DNA of 64,000 nucleotides from Coptis chinensis (GCA_015680905.1 CM027378.1:39343001-39407000); one strand, 5' to 3'. Shown: positions 46,565 through 57,930, counted from the stretch's first letter. A program made the numbers and translations. The notes: generated by a model from the letters alone, not told the origin.

Positions 46565-46695
46565 AGTTTTCAAAAATGAAGATGTGAGCATGCTGCCTCG
46601 ACATCTGTTGGAGTGTAGCATTGTATTTTTGATGTTATAATATATGACATGTTTCTATTGGGAAAAAAAAACAAAACAAAACCAAAAAAAAAGAG
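45216..46695 (+). mobile_element. 5'-truncated non-LTR retrotransposon (LINE), 3' end of ORF2
   Basis: A continuous C-terminal ORF2 region with a terminal A-rich tail (46661-46693). Only zf-RVT and RNase H are present; endonuclease and reverse transcriptase are missing, as usual for incomplete reverse transcription. I found no clear target duplication. Confidence 0.8.
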
Positions 46696-47252
46696 AGAAA
46701 AGTGCATGCCACGTGTTCAGAGTTAAAAAATCAATAATTACTACTGCCTATTGAAAACGTGCATACTGTCTTATATGTCGGTCTTGGAAATTGCGTACTA
46801 TCGCATAAGGCTTTTTCTAAATTTCTCTCAAAGTATTCGACACAATAACCGTATCGTTTAAAATTAGTCAAGGAATAATCTTGCCAGGAACTGTAAATAC
46901 CTAAAGCATAACTAAATAATTCTTGTAACTTCATTTAATTTCAATCATCTCAAATGTTAAACTTCTATATAGTAACAATGATTGCATATGATGATCATCC
47001 TCAACTAAAATTGTCTTTGGTTCATAACTATATATAAAGCAATATTCCTAGAGACGAGAGAAAGAAAGGGAAGAAGTAAAAGTTAATAGAGTATTAACTC
47101 TGTAATGCTTAATGCCTTAGTTTAAATATTGACTCAGTCATTGTAAGTTAAGGTTGTTAGGACAGGTGTCAATGTAAGAAGGTATCCTATAAATATTTGT
47201 AATGTAAGAAGGTTGGAGTAACTCTATTAAAAGTTACTCCACCTCCAATCAT
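46696..47252. other. AT-rich stretch with a possible TATA element
   Basis: No coding content. CTATATATAAAGC near 47030 and CCTATAAATATTTG near 47187 are TATA-like. Whether either drives a transcript cannot be judged. Confidence 0.3.
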
Positions 47253-47621
47253 TTGAGGAGAACGAAAATCCTTAATTTCAAAGTAGTTTTGTTTTCCCTG
47301 AACGCCATGCCCTCGAAAATAATGTGGTTATCCCAAATACCCTTCATTTATGAGCACTTCTTCAGTGCGCGAGATGTATGGTGCGCAGAGGATATAGACC
47401 TTTGGATCAGTACTTCTGCCGTCCAATACACATGCACCCCTTGGTATGAGTGGCCCAGATTTGCCAGCACACCATACAACCTGCGCACCATAGATTTAGC
47501 CTTCATTTATAGGGGTTCGAGAATAGCATTAGTCATATTTTGTGTGGTTGAACTGGTAGCTCAAGGTGGCATACTCAAAATGAGTACTACCATTGGGGAT
47601 GCTGTTAACAATGACAAATGA
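47253..47621 (+). CDS. Unrecognised ORF, 122 codons, possibly fortuitous
   Basis: Starts MRRTKILNFKVVLFSL and ends near 47621. I recognise no family. The middle (codons about 42-80) overlaps an inverted repeat (47378-47492), so at least part of it is structural repeat sequence rather than selected protein. A low-grade entry given for completeness. Confidence 0.2.
   Translation: MRRTKILNFKVVLFSLNAMPSKIMWLSQIPFIYEHFFSARDVWCAEDIDLWISTSAVQYTCTPWYEWPRFASTPYNLRTIDLAFIYRGSRIALVIFCVVELVAQGGILKMSTTIGDAVNNDK
47378..47492. repeat. Small fold-back, TATGGTGCGCAG arms
   Basis: TATGGTGCGCAG near 47378-47390 and its reverse complement CTGCGCACCATA near 47481-47492 enclose about 90 bp. It could be a miniature inverted-repeat element, but I see no convincing target duplication. 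Confidence 0.45.
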
Positions 47622-47968
47622 GACTGGTCAGATTCTGATAGGATGGATCAACTAAGTTTCCATAAGATAATATACACTAATGATCATCAAGATTAACTCA
47701 ATTTTGATTAACAGTGATGATCTTCACAGAGGACTCTGCAGACGGGATCTCATTTTGCTTTTGGGATTCAGTTGTTCAAACGTTCAACTTTTAGGGTTTT
47801 AGCTATTATTCATGGAGCTAAATAATCTGTGAAATAGCGCGAGACTGAATAAGTGATCATGCACACACAAGTTACCTACTTGGAACAATAAAAACATAAC
47901 TGAGTGAGGTATGTACCTGTATTTCATTATCAGAGATCCCTGTACACAAATTGTTTCTATGACACAAG
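47622..47968. other. Flanking DNA left of the LARD
   Basis: No gene. It joins to 53658 onward once the LARD and one TSD are removed, and so may be the 3' flank of the minus-strand host gene remnant at 53905-55085. Confidence 0.35.
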
Positions 47969-48590
47969 TGTTAGAATAGTTGTATGATCATAGCAACTAA
48001 AGTAGAACAGAAGGAACAGTAGCAATAAAGAAACAAGGACAAAGAAGATGGCAGGAATAACCAAGGCTGGATTAGGTCCGTTCCTTAAGGAAAGATTTAA
48101 GCCCCTTCCAATGGTGCGAAAGGCAACATGAGCGTCTTCCTCCACAGGATTCAATGGTTAACAGACCGACTTTGCACTAGAACGGACTACCCTCTAGAAC
48201 GACAATATAACTCTCTTCAAGGGCGACGGAAGAAGAGAAGAAGAAAAGAACTGGTTTTGAGTTTCTGTTTCTCTGAGTTGAGTTTCTGATCAAGTCTATT
48301 TTCTCTATGGACTCACAGTCCTATTTATAGAGGTTAGGAGAAAGAGAGACCAACTCCTAATAGAACACTGAAACTTGCTGCTCAAGAAAAAGGCAAAACA
48401 AGTTTAGGCTATTGGTCAAACCACTACCCACAACAGTAAGCCCAAGCCCAGGCCCGAACCCTACCCGATGTGGTGGATAACCAATGTGGGACTATCTACT
48501 ATGCACTAAAGTGGCGAGAATACCATTTGTTCATCTCCTCCACTTTGCACACACACACTAGTATTTAGAAATACACAAGAGATTCTAACA
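47969..48590 (-). repeat. 3' LTR of the LARD
   Basis: 622 bp, starts TGTTAGAATAG and ends GATTCTAACA on the plus strand. Adjacent to the polypurine tract at 48591-48601. Confidence 0.9.
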
Positions 48591-51500
48591 ATCCCCCACT
48601 ATTTCAAAATACTAATAGTCCCCCACTATTTTGGAATAGGATATTACAAAAGAAATGGGTTAACGAAATGCCGAGAGAATCGAAAAACAATGCATAAGAT
48701 ATTTGGTGCTTTTACGGGCTTGAACCGGTCATAGGGTAACATGTCTTATAATACGTGAAAGTGGTGGATTAAAAATCTTTGAACCAACATTCCCTTGTAG
48801 TAAAATAGAGGACATGCACCCACATTGCTCTTTCATTATATGCATGTTCTCGGTCTGTCGCTTTTTTTGGCCTTCATGCGCCTGTGTTATGTGAATGCTC
48901 TAGAGTACTTGCACGAATACTCATAAGAACCGACCCAGTTCTACATTCACGTAGGTGGATATCCATCAAGTGTACATAGCGGTTAGAATACACTATCTCA
49001 TAAAAAATAATGGACTATGGATTCCATTAAGAGTAAAATAACTTCGGCCTTTTCTCATTGCTATTCAAGTTATACAAAGTATATAATAATGCTATCTAGT
49101 CATAGGGTGGGATGTCTCAAAGAAAGACAATAGCATACCGAGGCGGCGAGGTGACTTGTTTTCCCCTTGAACCTAATTCATGGGATCTCCAATCACATGG
49201 GTGGGGTTGCCGTCGATTGTAAGCCCTCTATCTAAGGCAAAAGTCTCATCCCCTCGACGATAACCACCACTTGCCTCCAAAGAAGTGGTGCAATTAGACA
49301 TGTGGCCAAACTAAGTCCAACCCTAACATAATCTCTAGCAACCGCTTGATTAAGTTATATCTCAACTTACATGTATTCTTTTCCCATTGCACATAAGATA
49401 ACATGTCTTAGCTATTGCAATGAGACGGTTGCAAAGCATATACACGGGGAGGTCTTTTTAGAGCCAATGGGAAGATTTGCCAAGAGGTTGCTAACCCACT
49501 CAAGATCATCACATGCCTTTTCTAAGGCGATTAGCTTGGATGATATCCAAGACACTCAATTTCCACCAAAGGTAAACACATAAACATTCTTTGGATCCGG
49601 TTTATAACATATTACCCTTCTAACAATGATGGAAATCTACTAAATATCAGTCCATAATCAATGGCTCTGCTATAGTACTTGGATAATCTGACAATATACA
49701 TCAAAGTTCCTTATAAGGACACAATGGGTTATCAACTCAGTATGTCATTAATGTAGGCAATGTCATGTCTCACATACATTATCCATCAAGTACAATTGGC
49801 TACCATTGATATTGACATATTTAGTATGAGAAAACACAAGGAGATTATTTTTCATAAGATGGATATTTGCCACAAAAGGTGTTAACACATGCTTACTATC
49901 ATAATACCCATACTTTTCAATGAAAAATATTTCTACTAAGTGCTATATATATAACAATATAATGAGACCAACATGAGTTTTAATTCCTATATTCACCAGT
50001 CATTCAATTCTGTGGTGCCCGAAATTCCCCTATACCATCCGGCCGGTCGGTTTTAAAGGTGTTTGTGGCCTTCAACCATATTCAAACGTCAACATCTTGA
50101 CAACTGAATATAGTAGTTACAGAAATGAGTTTAACAACATAATAAACTATCATTTTCAATGACGATTTATGATGTGTTTCAAATAGGAATTTCTCTGTCT
50201 CATACACATTCTCAATGCTAGCACTCATGATATTAAATCATCTAAACAAAGAGAGATTAACACATATGTCTTGCTTTGCTCTAAAGAAAGTACACATTTT
50301 TTATCAACAACGGTACTTTGACATCCATATGACACTAATATGTTGTTGAATTGCTCATGCCATTTATAGGCGCTTGAATCAACTCATACAAAGATTTAAC
50401 TAAATTGTATACCTTTAGCTCATCACCTGGTACTACTTGGTATTGTAGTTCCGCACAACTACTCAACTAGAGTCTTTAGAATTCTGTAGAAGAAATTCTA
50501 GTTATATGAGCAAGGTTTCAAAATAGTATAAATATTGTCTCTGATTAAAACCCCTTGGCTATTATTATTAGCATTGTATTTTTCAATACAACTATCACGT
50601 TTTAGTTTTCTCTTGAAGATCCAATTCAACTTATAGATCCCCCAATAAATCAAGAGTCCAGTTTAGAGGAGTTGTATCCTTCAAAAATGACACTTCTCAT
50701 AGACAGACAACTTCCTTATAGGTTAATGAATCTTCCTCAAGAAACATATAAACATCATCACCGTGAATGGTGAAAATACTCATTGATAGTCTTCCAAATT
50801 TCTTGTGCAGAAATAATGGGATTATCTTATGTAGTTCATTATGAACATTCAACCACTCTATGCGATTTCTCGAAAGCACAACTTCAAATAAAATTAGCAT
50901 ATAAGACATTCAATAATAGTGTGGTATCTACAAAATTGTTATCACTCATGACAACTGAAAACAAACATCACTATTATGAGTTTCACCAATGAACATCTAC
51001 TTGATAATTCTAGGTCTCAAAAAAAATATATATATATATTTCTTTTAGATTCATTCACAATAGCCTTGGCAAGACACCCCCCACATTTTGAAACATTTTT
51101 GGATAGGCCCAAGACCTTTCCATACTTTGTAGTTTAGTGTCTTTCCAATTATCTTGTGAGATGAACTATGGTAAAACAGTGTCATGCATATGGGTCACTA
51201 CCCCCCACAGTTCAATGGTTACTCAACCTAATCAAACTTACATGCAAAACACATTATACCGCTACAAACACTAAAAGAAACAACAACAATAAAATGCACT
51301 CTTATGACAAGAATATACTTTACTCAAGTCTATGATTCTAGATCATATTAAACATAGTCATATTATGTTCATGCTATCTATATGAAAGGAAATCCACAAG
51401 TGATTCAAATGAATTTTAAAGAATAGAAGAATTAGATGAAAAAGGTTTTACCCAAGATAATATCATTATCATCCTTCTTTTCATCATTCAACATTCCAAC

Positions 51501-53023
51501 CGGCCATAGGGAGACAATCCAGCGACTTGTACATCACCTTGGCTATTTATCCATAGTCATGGGAGGATAATGCCTAATAAGACAATCCTGGCGTTACATC
51601 TCCTTGTCTAAAATAGTCCTTTGGAGGATATTGTCTAAGAAGACAAACCATTACCTTACATCTCCTTGACTAAATTAGGTTTAAGAAGATATTGATTGTT
51701 TCCATATTGTTTCCTCTCGTGAACAACGATGCTCATTACTTAATAATATATGACATGGTTAAACTTCATGTCAATGTTAAATAATGCATTCATGCCAAAC
51801 ATGGTAAAAATATCATATCATAGGTCGAGGAAAAGTAAACTTTAACTGTACCCCTTCACAACAAAAAGTATACAATATTTAAGCAAATCTAGCATTTGAA
51901 TATGCAAAACAATTTGAGGGACTCCACCTCCTTTTTTATATGAGCTCAAGTAAGATAGAATACCCTATCAACAAGACCTCAAGTACTACCCACAACATCT
52001 AATGGCTCAATCCATTAATGTCTTCAACTAGAAAAATTTACCAATAAACTATTATCAAGTTTAAAGTAAATCCACGATGATTAATATCCAAAACTAGCAT
52101 GCTACACAACTTTAACATATGCTATATTGGATATAAACTACAAGTTACTTCATCTAACATGTATTTTCACAACAGTACAATTATAACCATCGTCTAACAA
52201 CACGTTCACTCAATAAAGATAAGCAATTATGCATTGAATACATTATAATTACTATCCAAGATTTGAGTGTGGTTGATATTAACTATCTTAAGGTCTCTCT
52301 TAGACCATCTACATACATCTACATATGTACAAAGAAAATTAATATCAAACTACTTCTAGTCAAACCAATTAATTCCTCAGTGATAAACACGTATAATTTG
52401 TTGACTAGGTTATTAAAGAAGTTTAAGCAGGGATTTCCTCCTAAGAAAAACTAGCATGCAACTCGAGGCAAGAATATCACCATATAATCAAACCAAAAGA
52501 ATTGCAAAGAGTGAAAGAATATGATACCTAACCGATTGAAAAATCGGATTACCATATTTTCCTTCTAGAAAAAACAGTTCAAAAGAAGTAATTACGAACT
52601 CAACTCATCATGAAGAATTGGGTATCAAGCCTTATACCATCGAAAGCTCTTTGAATCAGCTTTTCAACCTAAAAAAGCGGATTGCAAAACCGAAGTTCGA
52701 ACTGAAAGTTATAACAGTTTCAAAGCAGTGACGCAGTAGCAAATCAAAAAGACGAACTTTGACGTTTTTCTTGATAGAAATCTCATATTTGACTCCCACA
52801 AACGTAGGAGAAAGGTCTACAACCATATAGGGTTTGATAAACCACAAAAGATCAATAAATATTCAATCTTTAATTGGTTTCCCTATCAAAAACGAAATTA
52901 TTAGAAAATTTCTAAAGTCATAACCCAATAACACAAACAATAACTCAAAGTAAAATACTTATCTTTTGATTGTCGTATTAAAGCACTCTCCTTTGTTCTA
53001 CTACAAAACTCTTTCCTTAAGAT
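48591..53023 (-). other. Non-coding interior of the LARD
   Basis: 4.4 kb with no ORF above about 70 codons and no Gag or Pol motif in the translations I could check. Next to the right LTR the minus strand starts ATCTTAAGGAAAG, which does not match the initiator-Met or Asp primer sites seen in the other elements. A GC-rich patch with ATCCGGCCGGTCGG near 50037-50050 and an (AT)n run near 51026-51042 are the only local oddities. Confidence 0.7.
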
Positions 53024-53652
53024 TGTTAGAATAGTTGTATGATCATAGCAACTAAAGTAGAACAGAAGAAACAGTAGCAATAAAGAAACAAGGACGGCGA
53101 TGGCAGGAATAACCAAGGCGGATTAGAACGTCCTTAAGGAAAAGATTTAAGCCCCTTCCAATGGTGCGAGAAAGGCAACAATGGCGTCTTCCTCACGAGG
53201 ATTCAATGGTTAACGTGACGGCGACTTTGCACTAGAACGGACTACCCTCTAGAAGCAAACAATATAACTCTCTTTTTGGTGGCCGGGAAGAAGAAGAAGA
53301 AGAAAAGAACCTGGTTTTGAGTTTACGTTTCTCGAGTTGAGTTTCGATCAAGTCTATTTTTCTATGGACTCACGGTCTATTTATAGAGGTTAGGAGAAAG
53401 AGAGACCAACTCCTAATAGAAACAACTTGAAACTTCTTCGCGCCAAGAAAAAAGGCAAAACAAGTTTAGGCTATTGGTCAAACCACTACCCACAACAGTA
53501 AGCCCAAGCCCAGGCCCGAACCCTACCCGATGTGGTGGATAACCAATGTGGGACTATCTACTATGCACTAAAGTGGCGAGAATACAATTTGTTCATCTCC
53601 TCCACTTTGCACACACACACTAGTATTTAGAAATACACAAGAGATTCCAACA
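53024..53652 (-). repeat. 5' LTR of the LARD
   Basis: 629 bp. The right 175 bp is almost identical to the other LTR, whereas the left 400 bp differs by about a dozen small indels. Confidence 0.9.
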
Positions 53653-53904
53653 ACAAGTACATGCAAGATAGAAGTATATGCACTGTTACATTTAACTTTT
53701 GTGTACATGGAAACTAGTAATCATAAATTGTTCTTATATGCAGAGTTTATATCTTTCGTGCATATACTTGTGTTTCTGTTTCTGGCATCTCAACATAACA
53801 AAAATCTGTAGAAAGAAGCAACGTGATCATATCCAGTATCATGTAGTTGAAGGAAGTAAGACAAATTTATAATCCGGACCACTCCTGCATGAAGAAAAAA
53901 CTAT

Positions 53905-54417
53905 TTACCGTGGTTTCCTTTTTAGCCTCTGGAAATTAGGTTTCAATGGTTGGCTTGAGGTTGTTTTGTGGTGTGCAGCACTGTTAGACGTAAAAGGAAG
54001 GAGAGGTCTCTTCTTGGGCGTGCATGCAGCTGCTCCTGTGGAGCTTACCACAACAGGAGATGATCCCTTTGTTTTTGACTGTCTTGGGGCCTCTAGTCTT
54101 TCTAAGATTCTTGAGGTTTTCTCTCCCAGCTGTTTATTAACATCTACCGGCGACAAAGCAGATCTTTTTGTGTTAGACATGGATATAGAAGTGGGAGAAT
54201 AGATCGTACATTCTTCATTGACAATAAGCTGTTCCCATTCCTCTGTAAGACTATCTGTAGCATCATCTATTTCAATTGCTTGGGTTAGCTGTGGGATGTG
54301 CTCCTCTTTACTTTTCTTTGTTGACGCTGGAAGCATTATCATTTCTGAAGGATCATGTTTAAGCGAACTGATTTCTGAGTACGACTCCTTCCTCCTTGGT
54401 GGTATTGACCTGCGCAT
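53905..54417 (-). pseudogene. Terminal exon-like ORF of an unidentified host gene
   Basis: The minus-strand frame has 170 codons ending in a stop at 53905, rich in Ser, Lys, Pro and Thr. It has an acidic segment (AIEIDDATDSLTEEWEQLI) and a very basic end (FQRLKRKPR) that could be a nuclear localisation signal. GCGCAG near the 5' end could be a splice acceptor, so the ATG at 54417 need not be a start. The amino-acid use looks like real protein, unlike the low-complexity ORFs nearby. I do not recognise the family. It could be a functional last exon or a remnant, since the 5' part is cut by Copia element F. Confidence 0.45.
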
Positions 54418-54996
54418 CCGTAATTTATGAAGATATTTATGACAGAATTTATAATCAGAAAGCGTGTAGAGTGACTTTAAACAAAAAATAAAATTTGGGA
54501 AAGCTGCTCTTTGTATTTAGGACTTGAATACTGTGACAATAAATAAAAAAAATGAGGATTAAGCAATCTAAACAAGCTGATCAAGACTTAAGCAGCCACA
54601 ATATGCTTGCTGCAGAAAACAGCAGATGCACAGTAAGTTTAATACATGCCACTTTTAGAAAGTTATTTCAGTTATTAACCAATTTAAGTTTCTTCCGATT
54701 GCAAATTATAGAAAAAAAATGGGACGATGCTACCCAACTAAGTCGCTCCAACATAAATCGTTTTTCAGTAGATCAGTACATGATCTAGTACTGGAATTTC
54801 AATTGAAGAGATTCAGATAAAACCTTCTTCAAATATTTTTCTTGTGCTTTGGCGTGCTAATTATAAATGTGGTTTGGTGGTTTCATGATTTGGATGAAAT
54901 CCTTGGACACTGAGCCAGCAAATGAGTTAGAAGAATTATGATATGGCAACGAGATATTTTTGCATTTGCTGTAAGTCTCATTCTGAGAGGGATTAC
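54418..54996 (-). other. Probable intron or decayed exons of the same host gene
   Basis: On the minus strand several short protein-like stretches follow acceptor-like ends, for example NETYSKCKNISLPYHNSSNS at about 54978-54919 and TRSCTDLLKNDLCWSDLVG after TTCCAG near 54790. None can be joined with certainty. Confidence 0.25.
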
Positions 54997-55085
54997 CCAA
55001 ATTGCAAGCTCTCCTTCACCAGCAAGTTTAGTTTTTGATGGAAGCCCCGTTCATGAAAAAGAGGGTTGTAGTCTCTCAATGGCAT
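54997..55085 (-). pseudogene. Exon-like fragment of an unidentified host gene
   Basis: On the minus strand a pyrimidine-rich tract and TTTTCCAG (acceptor) precede MPLRDYNPLFHERGFH and KLNLLVKESLQF, followed by GGGTAATCC (donor-like). The 89-bp open stretch with good signals on both sides suggests a genuine internal exon. The family is not identified. Confidence 0.35.
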
Positions 55086-55431
55086 CTGGAAAAGGAGAAA
55101 AAAAAATTGTCAAGTCAAAAGTTGGTTTAACTCTAGCTCCTGCAGATAGTAGAGACTATCAACTAATGAGGATGACATAAGTTTAATGATAATACAAGAG
55201 AAGGTGAACTAGTCCATTTTCTTCAAAGGACTCTATTTCCAAATAATATTGCTAAAACTACTAGGGAATTGATAGTCCAGTAGACATGGCTTTGTCTTTT
55301 GCTAGTGAAATGGCCTATTTGCCCTGACTTGATGTATTTATCTCTTCTTACAAAAGCTAACATTTTTCCTTAACATTACTGGATTATCAATTTCCCCTAT
55401 TGGGCTTATCAAAAACCAGAAAATACAGTTT
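55086..55431 (-). other. Host DNA up to the Copia element F boundary
   Basis: Possible further introns or exons on the minus strand (in-frame YYLQELELNQLLT just upstream of the exon). No firm gene. Confidence 0.25.
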
Positions 55432-56417
55432 TGTTGAGAAATGGGTGGATATATCACTGAATAAGACATAGTGGATATATCGCATTCAAAGTGACATATG
55501 GTTTGAGAACCATAGTGATCTCGTTTGCACATGCCACTATAATGTCTGTTGAGATGTTTAGTCCCACATAGGATATCTTAAGGCACCCATAAAATTATAT
55601 AAGTCCTGGGGCCTCACCACTTATCACCAATTGGTTTTAAATTAGATGCCCATTTTCAATATGGTATCAGAGTGGGCTATTGTGTTTGGTCCAAACGGCA
55701 TGTTGTTTAATCCACGTAACCCAAGTATGTTTGTTCACGTGTTAGGCAAGTAATGGCCACACGTGAGGGGGGTATGTTGAGATGTTTAGTCCCACATGAG
55801 ATATCTTAAGCCACGCATAAAAATATATAAGTCCTAGGGGCCTCTCCACTTATCACCAATTGGTTTTAAGTTGGATACCTATCTTCAATAATGTCAATAT
55901 GAAGGATTGACTTGTCCTAGATATGTCATCAAAAATGACGTAAACCATATATTGCATTCAAGATCCCACGTAGACCACAACTTATTGTACCCACTATATA
56001 AGGGATTGTAAAGAGAGAGTGATGTATATGATTCTAACTCTGTGTGTGAAAGAAGAACTTGTAAAAAAATTTGACTGAGCATTTTTTGTGAGTGATTCAT
56101 TCTAGTAAGGATTGAAACTTTGAATGGTGTGTGAAATCAAAGAAACTCCTCTTGTAATCCTTTCTTTACTAGTGAAATCACTGATCTCGCAGTGTGGACG
56201 TAGAAGTCAAGTCAAACCACTTTTAATTGGGTGTCATTGTGTATGGTGTGTTATTTACTTTCTCTTTACTTGTTTTATACTTTACATATTATGATATTAG
56301 TAGTAAATTGGTTGATTGTTTGGGATGTTGTTGAAACAGTGTTGTCTTGGTCAAGATCATATTTTGTTTGTGTTTGATGTTGTAGTTAGTTGCATGCTTC
56401 TGCGCTTTGTTGCAACA
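55432..56417 (+). repeat. 5' LTR of element F (about 637 bp without the TRIM)
   Basis: The outer ends TG and CA, the primer site beginning two bases after the LTR, and the repeat of its last 200 bp at the window's end define it. A TATA-like CTATATAAGGG lies near 55994. The TRIM occupies 55547-55890. Confidence 0.7.
55547..55890 (+). mobile_element. TRIM element, 344 bp
   Basis: Two LTRs of 115 and 116 bp (55547-55661, 55775-55890), both starting TGTTGAGATGTTTAGTCCCA and ending TTCAATA. The primer site TGGTATCAGAG (initiator Met) directly abuts the first. A purine tract GTGAGGGGGGTA (55763-55774) directly abuts the second. TSD ATGTC is at 55542-55546 and 55891-55895. It has no coding capacity; this is the classic structure of a terminal-repeat retrotransposon in miniature. 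Confidence 0.93.
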
Positions 56418-56419
56418 TT

Positions 56420-56431
56420 TGGGATCAGAGC
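56420..56431 (+). promoter_or_regulatory. Primer-binding site of element F
   Basis: TGGGATCAGAGC, one mismatch from the initiator tRNA-Met site used by plant Copia elements. Confidence 0.75.
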
Positions 56432-56848
56432 TCCAAGGTTAAAACCTAGGGAGTGTTGATCTTGAGTTTTGGATTAACTTTTACGATGTCAAGGTTGTAA
56501 AGACAAGGTGGTGAAATTTCTAAGAAAGACTTTACTTTATAGTCACTTGGTGCGACTTGCAGAGATGGCACAAAGTCATATGTGAAGTTGAATTAGAGAA
56601 GTTTGATGAACAACCACAAGGATTAATGACAAGAGTTAGGTCAAATAAGAAGGCTTCCACAAGTAAAGGGTAGTCTAGTTCTAAGAAGCCTTTAAAATAT
56701 CTACGGTGCACAAGCAAGGGATAGTCTAGTTCTAAAAAGCCTTTAAAATATCTATGGTGCTACGATTGCTAGGAAAATGGGCATTATCTACGTGTGATAG
56801 CCCAGCTTGAAAAAAAATAACAAGAATATTGGTAAGTGAAAGCAAAGA
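56432..56848 (+). pseudogene. gag remnant of element F
   Basis: Only the end is recognisable: a Ser/Lys-rich stretch, duplicated as CAAG(G)GATAGTCTAGTTCTAA-like sequence (56670-56750), and a zinc knuckle CYDC.ENGHYLR near 56758-56800 with a stop inside. The capsid part upstream is deleted or beyond recognition. Confidence 0.6.
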
Positions 56849-57229
56849 CCAAAATATCGAATTCGGACAATATATCGTATACCCCAAAAAATGAGATATA
56901 TCGGATATACTGGAAATATCGGAGATATCCATTTTTTTGTTGACCACTCAAAATATTATTTTGTATGTCGATATATCAGAAAATATCAGAAATATCATCG
57001 ATTATATCGGAAATATCGTTGATATATTAATAAAAACGATCAAAGTCAACAATTTATATCGGATATATCATACATATAGGTCGATATATATCGATATATC
57101 GGAAATTATGACATATATCAGCAAAAACAAGATTCAATATTCAGTGGAGATATATCAAATATTTTTATATTGTGTACCAAAAAAACGAGATATATCGGCA
57201 ATATCTCGGAAAGCTCAGCGATATTTTGG
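56849..57229. mobile_element. ATATCG-rich fold-back element, 381 bp
   Basis: Terminal inverted repeats CCAAAATATCG (56849-56859) and CGATATTTTGG (57219-57229). The interior is dominated by variants of GATATATCGG and its complement, so the whole can fold on itself; the densest palindrome is at about 57080-57110. It splits the gag-protease region of element F. No target duplication is obvious. A MITE-like DNA element is the simplest reading. Confidence 0.6.
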
Positions 57230-57930
57230 GCCTTGAGAGTTAAAGAGTGGGGATAGTGAAAATGGGGATGACATAAGTCTTTCGGTGTCTACAAAAGATG
57301 ACCACATGACCAATAGGTGGATTCTTAATTCCGGTTATTCCTACTACGTGTGCCCAAATAGTAAAGGGTTTGCCACCTATAAGAGCGAGTGAAGGTTCCG
57401 TTTTGATATGCTACTTGATGGGCAACGACGTTGCTTGTAAGATGGTTGGGATTGAAACTATATAGGTCAAGATGCATGATGGCATGGTGAGGACTTTAAC
57501 TGATGTAAGGCATGTTCTCAAGCGAAAGAAGAACTTCATTTCTCTTGATACCTTGGATTCCAAAAGCTACAATTTTGTGGAAGAAAGTAAAATCCTATAA
57601 AACTTTAGTGGCTCTTTAGTCATTATGAGAAGTCAAATAACTAGAAACCTATTATGATGATTCTTAGTGCAATTATGAGAAGTACAATTTGTCGAGTAGT
57701 ACAGGAAGTGTAGCAGTGGGTGATGTAGTGATGATTCTTAATGCACTAAATTGTAGCATATGCGTCTCAAGTATATGAGTGAAAGGGGTTTGTCTCAATT
57801 GTGCAAGTGAGGGCTACTAAAAAAGACATGAAAAAACCAAGCATTAAATTCTGTGAGCATGTGTCTATGGCAGACAGTGAAGGTGATGCGTCCAAGGGTT
57901 CCAAACCTTTGTTTTAGTTCCACATTGATT
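57230..57930 (+). pseudogene. Protease and pre-integrase region of element F
   Basis: WILNSGYSYYVCPNSKGFAT near 57310-57370 is the Copia protease site (normally WILDSG), with the catalytic Asp changed to Asn. GTVRTL-type sequence (GMVRTLTDVRHVL, about 57485-57520) and the GAG-pre-integrase part (LKYMSERGLSQLC near 57755) follow in several frames. Confidence 0.7.

Larger units (their letters stand above)
47969..53652 (-). mobile_element. Large retrotransposon derivative (LARD), non-coding, 5.7 kb
   Basis: Two LTRs of 622 and 629 bp (47969-48590 and 53024-53652) have ends TGTTAGAAT and GATTCTAACA, with TSD ACAAG at 47964-47968 and 53653-53657. Next to the left LTR the plus strand reads AATCCCCCACT, i.e. 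AGTGGGGGATT on the minus strand, a polypurine tract; hence the minus orientation. A TATA element lies on the minus strand in both LTRs (CTCTATAAATAGG, near 48326-48338). The 4.4 kb interior has no gag or pol on either strand, so the element depends on another's proteins. Confidence 0.88.

Noticed and set aside
53905..55085. Assignment to a meiotic XPF-like protein (SHOC1 type) or another named nuclear protein
   Set aside because: Only a vague resemblance from memory; no conserved domain could be pointed to.
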